12,344 bases of DNA. Source: Desulfotomaculaceae bacterium. GTDB taxonomy: Bacteria; Bacillota; Desulfotomaculia; Desulfotomaculales; Pelotomaculaceae. The stretch lies in contig JAQVLS010000025.1 in assembly GCA_028704035.1 (NCBI GenBank), positions 1 through 12,344 of the forward strand, read 5' to 3'. Under the pieces are notes generated by a model. The model was not told where the DNA came from, did not search any database, and worked only from the letters and a program-made list of their open reading frames with translations. Of this stretch, positions 8,287-12,344 are shown piece by piece (within the stretch, counting starts at the first letter, position 1; each line of letters opens with the position of its first letter). The position numbers and the translations under genes were made by a program.

Positions 8287-9129
8287 TCAAAGAACAACTT
8301 CTTTGTGCCTTGCCGCATGACAGTTAATGTTAACTGCCACAGGCAGGCTGGCTATATGAGCGGGATAGGTGTTTATGTGCACAGCAAGAGCGTAAGTCCT
8401 GCCACCCAGGCCTTGAGGCCCCATACCCATATTGTTTATTTTCTCCAGCAATTCTTCCTCCAGAGCCGCCATAGAAGGATCCTTGCTCTTTTCACCAACC
8501 TCCCTCAACAGCGCTTCTTTTGCTATCAGGGCCGCTTTTTCCATAGTGCCACCAATACCTACACCTAAGATAACCGGCGGGCATGGGTTAGGACCTGCGT
8601 TTCTGGCCACATCCAGCACAAAATTTTTCACGCCCTCTACACCGTCGGCCGGTTTTAACATTTTGATGGCGCTCATGTTTTCAGCGCCACCACCTTTGGG
8701 GCATACAACAATTTTTAGGTTCTCACCCGGCACAATCGTCGTGTAAATTACGGGAGGCGCGTTGTCCCCGGTATTTTTGCGATCCAGCGGGTGGCTCACG
8801 ATGGATTTCCTGAGGTAACCATCTATATAGCCTTTTGCCACGCCTGCTTTTATCGCTTCGTAAAGGTCTCCTCCTTCAATGTGAACATCCTGTCCCAATT
8901 CTAGAAAAATAACGGTGAAACCGGTATCCTGACACATTGGGACCTGCTCTTCACGGGCTATCTCAGCATTTTTGAGAATAATTTGCAGGATTTCTTTGCC
9001 TGTGTTGGAAACTTCTGTTTCCAAGCCTTTTTTGATAGCCCTAATGACGTCTTCTCCAAGATAATAGTTTGACTCCATGCACATTCTAGCCACATTTTCT
9101 GTAATTACGCTTGTGTTAATGGTTTTAAT
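8287..9129 (-). CDS. mmcB: Class I fumarase, alpha (iron-sulfur) subunit, probable ATT start
   Basis: The Fe-S subunit of a two-subunit class I fumarase. Three cysteines expected to bind a [4Fe-4S] cluster are present: MCQDTGF, NPCPPVILGVGIGG and INCHAAR. GDNAPPVIYT and CPKGGGAENMSA are substrate-site motifs. A GTG at 9091-9093 would give 268 aa but has no ribosome site and cuts into a conserved N-terminal helix. The open frame continues upstream to 9132. Reading from ATT at 9127-9129 gives 280 aa, with residues 2-16 KTINTSVITENVARM matching the usual family N-terminus. AAAGGGGGG (9138-9146) lies 8 nt before that ATT, and a TAA at 9133-9135 blocks further extension. I therefore place the start at ATT, a rare start codon. 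Expression is probably driven by the sigma54 promoter at 9176-9191. Confidence 0.92.
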   Translation of the reverse strand: MKTINTSVITENVARMCMESNYYLGEDVIRAIKKGLETEVSNTGKEILQIILKNAEIAREEQVPMCQDTGFTVIFLELGQDVHIEGGDLYEAIKAGVAKGYIDGYLRKSIVSHPLDRKNTGDNAPPVIYTTIVPGENLKIVVCPKGGGAENMSAIKMLKPADGVEGVKNFVLDVARNAGPNPCPPVILGVGIGGTMEKAALIAKEALLREVGEKSKDPSMAALEEELLEKINNMGMGPQGLGGRTYALAVHINTYPAHIASLPVAVNINCHAARHKEVVL

Positions 9130-9137
9130 TTTTTATT

Positions 9138-9146
9138 CCCCCCTTT
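9138..9146 (-). promoter_or_regulatory. Ribosome binding site pointing to an ATT start for fumarase alpha
   Basis: AAAGGGGGG on the minus strand lies 8 nt before ATT (9127-9129). No ATG, GTG or TTG lies at a usable distance in the coding frame; the first canonical start is the GTG 45 nt away at 9091-9093. Confidence 0.65.
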
Positions 9147-9175
9147 GCTAAGTGTTAACCATATAAATATATATA

Positions 9176-9191
9176 AGCAAGATCTGTACCA
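9176..9191 (-). promoter_or_regulatory. Sigma54 (-24/-12) promoter for the fumarase genes
   Basis: Minus strand: TGGTACAGATCTTGCT. Against TGGCACG-N4-TTGCW it matches except C to T at position 4 and G to A at position 7. The GG and GC dinucleotides are exactly 12 nt apart (9189 and 9177). Transcription would start near 9165, about 36 nt before the ATT start. A sigma54 activator gene lies immediately upstream, which makes the assignment coherent. Confidence 0.8.
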
Positions 9192-9200
9192 CCAATAAAG

Positions 9201-9215
9201 CCCGTTACAAACGGG
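9201..9215. repeat. Short inverted repeat just upstream of the -24 element
   Basis: CCCGTT (9201-9206) and AACGGG (9210-9215) flank ACA. The minus strand continues CTTTATT, a weak T-rich tail, so it might end the activator transcript. It could also be a regulator site, since it is centred about 43 nt upstream of the predicted start. Confidence 0.4.
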
Positions 9216-9302
9216 GTAATTTTTAGTATAAAATCTCATTATAAGCTGTATTAATGCTGACTTATTGAAATTAATCTATATTGTTTGCAAATTCCCAAAT
9301 AT

Positions 9303-9339
9303 CGCACGGTATATTCTAATAATTAGAATATACCGTGCG
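9303..9339. promoter_or_regulatory. 37-nt perfect palindrome, candidate upstream activator site
   Basis: The 18-nt arms CGCACGGTATATTCTAAT (9303-9320) and its exact complement (9322-9339) flank a single A at 9321. Neither side has a T-run, so it is a poor terminator in either direction. Its centre is about 156 nt upstream of the predicted sigma54 start, the usual range for bacterial enhancer-binding protein sites. Binding by the adjacent activator is inferred. Confidence 0.65.
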
Positions 9340-9347
9340 TCAGGCCA

Positions 9348-9389
9348 TGACATTGCTGACATTTCTAATTTTTACAAAGTTTCTAATTT
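9348..9389. repeat. Direct repeats between the activator gene end and the palindrome
   Basis: TGACATT occurs at 9348-9354 and 9357-9363, a 9-bp period. TTTCTAATTT occurs at 9362-9371 and 9380-9389, an 18-bp period. The TTCTAAT core is also in the palindrome arm. The stretch may extend the regulator-binding region, but it is AT-rich and the units are short. Confidence 0.4.
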
Positions 9390-11093
9390 CTATATATTTT
9401 CAGGGGCATATCTTTTGAGTTTGTTATAGAGTGTTGCCAAAGAAATGTTGAGAGCCTGCGATGCGCGTTTTTTTCCTTCTACTGTATTACCATATTTAAC
9501 CAGAGCTTTTTTTATCATCATCTCTTCCATTTGAACCAGAGGCAGCAGGTCGAAATCCCGTTCGTGAGTAATTTTGAACTGGCTGGTATGCATGACCATG
9601 GTTTTTTTGGTTATTACCTCCTCATCCATAGTCACCATAACTCTTTCGATCATATTTTCCAGCTCGCGAATATTTCCCGGCCAATCATAATTTACCAGCA
9701 ATTCTATAGCTTTACTATCTACCCGTTTAACTTTTTTGCCTAGCTTTCTATTTAATTTTACAATAAGGTTATCTAAAAAGATCGGCAGGTCTTCCTTGCG
9801 CACTCTAAGCGGCGGAACAGTTATTTCAACGACATTCAATCGATAAAAAAGATCTTCCCTGAACTGGCCCAGGCGTATTAATTCACGCAGATTGCGGTTG
9901 GTGGCTGCTATGACCCTTACATCAACTTTTGTCGTCTGAGTGCCGCCCACCCGCTCAAACTCCATCTCCTGCAGTACCCGTAGGAGTTTTCCCTGTAGGT
10001 TCAGGTTCATATCACCTATTTCGTCTAGAAATATCGAGCCTCCGTGGGCCAGCTCAAATTTACCCAATTTTGATTTAACCGCGCCGGTAAAGGCTCCCTT
10101 TTCATAACCGAAGAACTCACTTTCCAGCAGCGTCTCAGGTATAGCAGCGCAGTTGACCTTAATAAACGGATTCTCCCGCCGCATCGATGATGAGTGAATG
10201 GCATGCGCGAACAATTCCTTCCCCGTTCCGCTTTCACCCTGAATTAGGACAGTTGAGTTGCTGCGGGCAGATCTTTCCGCCAAGTCAATACACCTTTTTA
10301 TTTCCAAACTGCTCCCTAGAATATTATCGAACGTATATTTGCTGGTTGTTACCTGCCCCAGTTTATCTGTAAGGTTTTCAATAATGCTGGTGCTCTTCTT
10401 TAGCTCCGCCATCAGGTTCATCACATCTGTAAAATGCTGAAACACTACGACCGCGCCGTCTATAGCCCCATCAACAATAATCGGCGCCGCGTTGGAGACA
10501 ACCTCGGCGTTGCTGCCGCCTACTTTTGTCCTTTGCCCGAATACCAGTTTTCCGGTTTTTAAAACCGTTGCCAGCGCTCCATCAGGGGATGCTTCAAAAA
10601 TATTCTGATTAATCCTTACATCTTCAGGTATGCCGGTTATCCTGGAGAAAGCAGGGTTTACAAACTTTATGTTCCCATTTATATCAGCAACTTCTATGGC
10701 TTCCTGAACTGAATCGAGAATAGCCGAAAGCTGGCTCTTGATACTCTTAATTTCGAGCAGTTCCTCTTTCTTTTCTCTCAGTATGGAAATTATTAAATTT
10801 GCGGCTTTGGCTTCCATTATTGCTGTAGTGCATTTTTTATTCTTCAATAGAAAATCAAAGACTGCCGATGAAGACGTTGCATCTATAATGACATCCAGAT
10901 CAGGTATATTCAGGAGAGTGTTTATATCCTTCGCAACAAAAACGTCTTCACTTCTAGCAGCAATCATGCCGGGCGCCGTGTAGTTTTTGTCGGCAATGCC
11001 GGCTATAGAAACTTCTTTAATTTCTTTCAACATTCGGTACGCTTTGTAACCGTCTTCACCAGCACCGGCAATAGCGACTCTGACTACCCTCAT
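9390..11093 (-). CDS. mmcA: Sigma54-dependent transcriptional activator with Rossmann-like and PAS domains
   Basis: A 567-aa enhancer-binding protein. Domains in order: an N-terminal Rossmann-like segment (about 1-100) with GAGEDG at 10-15 and a later DVIIDATSS strand-loop; a PAS domain (about 117-225, with [18 protein letters not shown] and NPAFSRITG); an AAA+ sigma54-interaction domain (about 255-490) with Walker A GESGTGKE at 286-293, the sigma54-contacting GAFTGA loop at 333-338, Walker B GSIFLDE and the FREDLFYRL arginine-finger region; and a Fis-type helix-turn-helix at about 537-560. It should open promoters held by sigma54 RNA polymerase. A sigma54 promoter lies 199 nt beyond its stop codon, before the fumarase genes, so they are the obvious target. 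The gene matches what is called mmcA in P. thermopropionicum. The ATG at 11091-11093 has a weak GAGGTAGGG site. The ligand is unknown. Confidence 0.93.
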   Translation of the reverse strand: MRVVRVAIAGAGEDGYKAYRMLKEIKEVSIAGIADKNYTAPGMIAARSEDVFVAKDINTLLNIPDLDVIIDATSSSAVFDFLLKNKKCTTAIMEAKAANLIISILREKKEELLEIKSIKSQLSAILDSVQEAIEVADINGNIKFVNPAFSRITGIPEDVRINQNIFEASPDGALATVLKTGKLVFGQRTKVGGSNAEVVSNAAPIIVDGAIDGAVVVFQHFTDVMNLMAELKKSTSIIENLTDKLGQVTTSKYTFDNILGSSLEIKRCIDLAERSARSNSTVLIQGESGTGKELFAHAIHSSSMRRENPFIKVNCAAIPETLLESEFFGYEKGAFTGAVKSKLGKFELAHGGSIFLDEIGDMNLNLQGKLLRVLQEMEFERVGGTQTTKVDVRVIAATNRNLRELIRLGQFREDLFYRLNVVEITVPPLRVRKEDLPIFLDNLIVKLNRKLGKKVKRVDSKAIELLVNYDWPGNIRELENMIERVMVTMDEEVITKKTMVMHTSQFKITHERDFDLLPLVQMEEMMIKKALVKYGNTVEGKKRASQALNISLATLYNKLKRYAPENI

Positions 11094-11154
11094 TATCTAC
11101 CCTACCTCATACAATAACTTTCTTTATATATTTCGACGTTTTAGAATTCCATCC

Positions 11155-11169
11155 TTCTAATAATTAAAA
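11155..11169. promoter_or_regulatory. Palindrome-core-like site upstream of the activator gene
   Basis: TTCTAATAATTAAAA matches the core of the 9303-9339 palindrome (TTCTAATAATTAGAA at 9314-9328) at 14 of 15 bases. It lies about 62 nt before the activator start codon. It may be an autoregulatory site, but the AT-rich context makes a chance match possible. Confidence 0.4.
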
Positions 11170-11191
11170 ATACTAAATATAAATACTATTA

Positions 11192-11205
11192 CGAACAAAT
11201 GTTTC
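11192..11205 (+). promoter_or_regulatory. LexA (SOS) box
   Basis: CGAAC-AAAT-GTTTC matches the Gram-positive SOS operator CGAAC-N4-GTTCG with a full left half and three of five bases on the right. It overlaps the -35 region of the lexA promoter, consistent with autorepression. Confidence 0.7.
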
Positions 11206-11230
11206 CAATTTATTTTATTTGTGTTATAAT
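11202..11230 (+). promoter_or_regulatory. SigmaA promoter of lexA
   Basis: TTTCCA (11202-11207), a 17-nt spacer, and a perfect TATAAT (11225-11230) with an extended -10 TG at 11222-11223. The coding start is 35 nt further on. Confidence 0.7.
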
Positions 11231-11264
11231 TTTATATACTTATAATTGCAAAGGCTGGTGCAAC

Positions 11265-11876
11265 ATGGACTCTGATCTTACACCCAAGCAGGCGGCCATC
11301 CTGGCGGTCATAAAGAAAAATATTAAGCAGAAAGGCTACCCTCCTTCCGTGCGGGAGATTGGTCAGGAAGTTGGTTTGAGTTCCAGCTCTACTGTCCATG
11401 GTTATTTAAAAAAACTTGAGGCTAAAGGTTACCTGAGACGTGACGCCACAAAACCGAGGGCGATGGAAGTCCTAGACGATATGGAAGAGGAAAAGGTCGA
11501 ATTTGTTAATGTGCCTTTGCTGGGCAGAGTTGCTGCAGGTATGCCTGTTCTGGCAGTTGAAAATAGGGAGGGCCTTTTTCCCCTCCCCACTCACTTTACC
11601 GGTATAGGCGAATTTTTCATGCTTACTGTGCGGGGAAACAGTATGATTGAGGCAGGCATACTCGATGAAGACATGGTTGTCGTCAGGCGTCAGAATGATG
11701 TAAATAACGGCGATATTGTTGTTGCACTGATTGATGAGGAAGCAACAGTCAAGAGGTTTTTCAGAGAAAAAAGCAGAGTCAGGCTTCAGCCGGAAAACTG
11801 CCGGATGGAACCGATCTATGCAACTGATTTGCAAATTCTTGGCAAGGTAATTGGACTTGTAAGAAAAATTCACTAA
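11265..11876 (+). CDS. lexA: LexA repressor, SOS regulator
   Basis: A 203-aa protein of normal LexA length. It has an N-terminal winged helix-turn-helix ([35 protein letters not shown]) and a C-terminal S24-type self-cleavage domain. The cleavage site is Ala91-Gly92 in RVAAGMPV. The catalytic pair is Ser126 (GNSM) and Lys163 (ATVKRF). It represses DNA-damage genes and cleaves itself when RecA is activated. The start is the ATG at 11265-11267 ([13 protein letters not shown]). The frame is open further upstream to 11199, but that would add 22 residues and begin ahead of the promoter -10. The gene is transcribed away from the activator gene and converges with the LysR-type gene to its right. It appears unrelated to the propionate genes. 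Confidence 0.97.
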   Translation: MDSDLTPKQAAILAVIKKNIKQKGYPPSVREIGQEVGLSSSSTVHGYLKKLEAKGYLRRDATKPRAMEVLDDMEEEKVEFVNVPLLGRVAAGMPVLAVENREGLFPLPTHFTGIGEFFMLTVRGNSMIEAGILDEDMVVVRRQNDVNNGDIVVALIDEEATVKRFFREKSRVRLQPENCRMEPIYATDLQILGKVIGLVRKIH

Positions 11877-11949
11877 TAATTCTAAATCGTTCTCTTAAGG
11901 CCGCTTTCATTTGCCATACTAAATTCAACATTATTGCGAACGAAAATGA

Positions 11950-12344
11950 TTACGACATTAAGGCCCCGGTAAATTTCTGCTGGTTATCTTTGTCGTTGAT
12001 ATATGAAATAAATGCATCTAGGGCATAGCCTGCCATGCCCCGTTTGTGTCTTATCTGGTAAAGGCAGCGACTCATATCGATACCTTTAAGCTTTACTTCC
12101 CTAACTTTTCCCAGGCTTAAAGTTTCCGAGACCGCGTACTTTGACACGATGCTAACTCCCAATTTTGCTTCAACTGCAGTTATGACCGCCCTTGTACTGC
12201 CCAATTCCATGCCGATCGGCAGTTTATCAAGCGCTATATTTTGTCCAGCAAACATCTGCTCCAAAGCCCGGCGTGTACCGGACCCCTGTTCCCGCAAAAT
12301 AAATGTTTCGTTTTTTAGGTCATCAAGATTTACCTCACTTACTT
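11950..12344 (-). CDS. LysR-type transcriptional regulator, C-terminal part (cut by window edge)
   Basis: The frame is open to the right edge and continues beyond it; 131 residues to the stop are visible. They begin VSEVNLDDLKNETFILREQGSGTRR in frame and form the second half of a periplasmic-binding-like effector domain. FILREQGSGTR and ITAVEAKLGVSIVSKYAV are the hallmark LysR ligand-domain segments. The DNA-binding helix-turn-helix lies outside the window. No ligand can be deduced; CysB/CbbR-like regulators share these motifs. It converges with lexA, with 73 bp between stop codons and no clear hairpin terminator in the gap. Confidence 0.88.
   Translation of the reverse strand, partial: VSEVNLDDLKNETFILREQGSGTRRALEQMFAGQNIALDKLPIGMELGSTRAVITAVEAKLGVSIVSKYAVSETLSLGKVREVKLKGIDMSRCLYQIRHKRGMAGYALDAFISYINDKDNQQKFTGALMS

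Noticed and set aside
9303..9339. The perfect palindrome as an intrinsic terminator of the activator gene
   Set aside because: Neither side is followed by a T-run, and the arms are exact to the centre with a one-base axis, which fits a protein-binding site better. A hairpin role cannot be fully excluded.
11199..11264. A 22-residue N-terminal extension of LexA
   Set aside because: It would begin inside the SOS box and ahead of the -10 box, so the transcript could not include it. LexA proteins normally start just before the helix-turn-helix.
11877..11949. A bidirectional terminator between lexA and the LysR-type gene
   Set aside because: No inverted repeat of useful length with a short loop was found in the 73-bp gap.

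Overview
The window carries most of a methylmalonyl-CoA (mmc-type) propionate-oxidation gene cluster from a Gram-positive bacterium. The best fit is a syntrophic or sulfate-reducing relative of Pelotomaculum/Desulfotomaculum (Peptococcaceae). This rests on four points: the gene order matches what I recall of the P. thermopropionicum mmc cluster; the methylmalonyl-CoA mutase is split into catalytic and B12 subunits; the fumarase is a two-subunit class I enzyme; and a Firmicutes-type LexA with a CGAAC-type SOS box sits next door. The species is inferred, not proven.

Layout, right to left on the minus strand: a partial LysR-type regulator (11950-12344); lexA on the plus strand (11265-11876); a sigma54-dependent activator with an N-terminal Rossmann-like domain and a PAS domain (mmcA, 9390-11093); a 260-bp control region (9130-9389) with a 37-nt perfect palindrome and a -24/-12 promoter; fumarase alpha and beta (8287-9129, 7673-8233); a 489-bp spacer with a terminator-like hairpin, candidate sigmaA promoters and a purine-rich leader; succinyl-CoA synthetase beta and alpha (6068-7183, 5127-5999); methylmalonyl-CoA mutase large and B12 subunits (3432-5102, 3019-3414); epimerase (2495-2893); carboxyltransferase (12S-like) subunit (941-2479); a 65-aa small subunit (710-907); biotin carrier protein (254-661); and the N-terminus of malate dehydrogenase (1-158), cut by the left edge.

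Together these encode a nearly complete cycle. Propionyl-CoA is carboxylated to methylmalonyl-CoA by a biotin transcarboxylase. The product is epimerised, rearranged to succinyl-CoA and converted to succinate with ATP formation. After succinate dehydrogenase (not here), fumarate goes to malate and then to oxaloacetate, the carboxyl donor. The expected pyruvate/oxaloacetate-side (5S) subunit is also not in view and may lie beyond the left edge. No Na+-pumping membrane beta subunit is seen.

The most notable points are regulatory. A good sigma54 promoter sits directly before the fumarase genes and downstream of a sigma54 activator gene. A palindrome there shares a 15-bp core (14 of 15) with a site before the activator gene itself. 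The activator carries a dinucleotide-binding-like fold that could sense redox state or a metabolite. Translation starts are also unusual: fumarase alpha appears to start at ATT, and four neighbouring genes at TTG or GTG, each set by its Shine-Dalgarno position.
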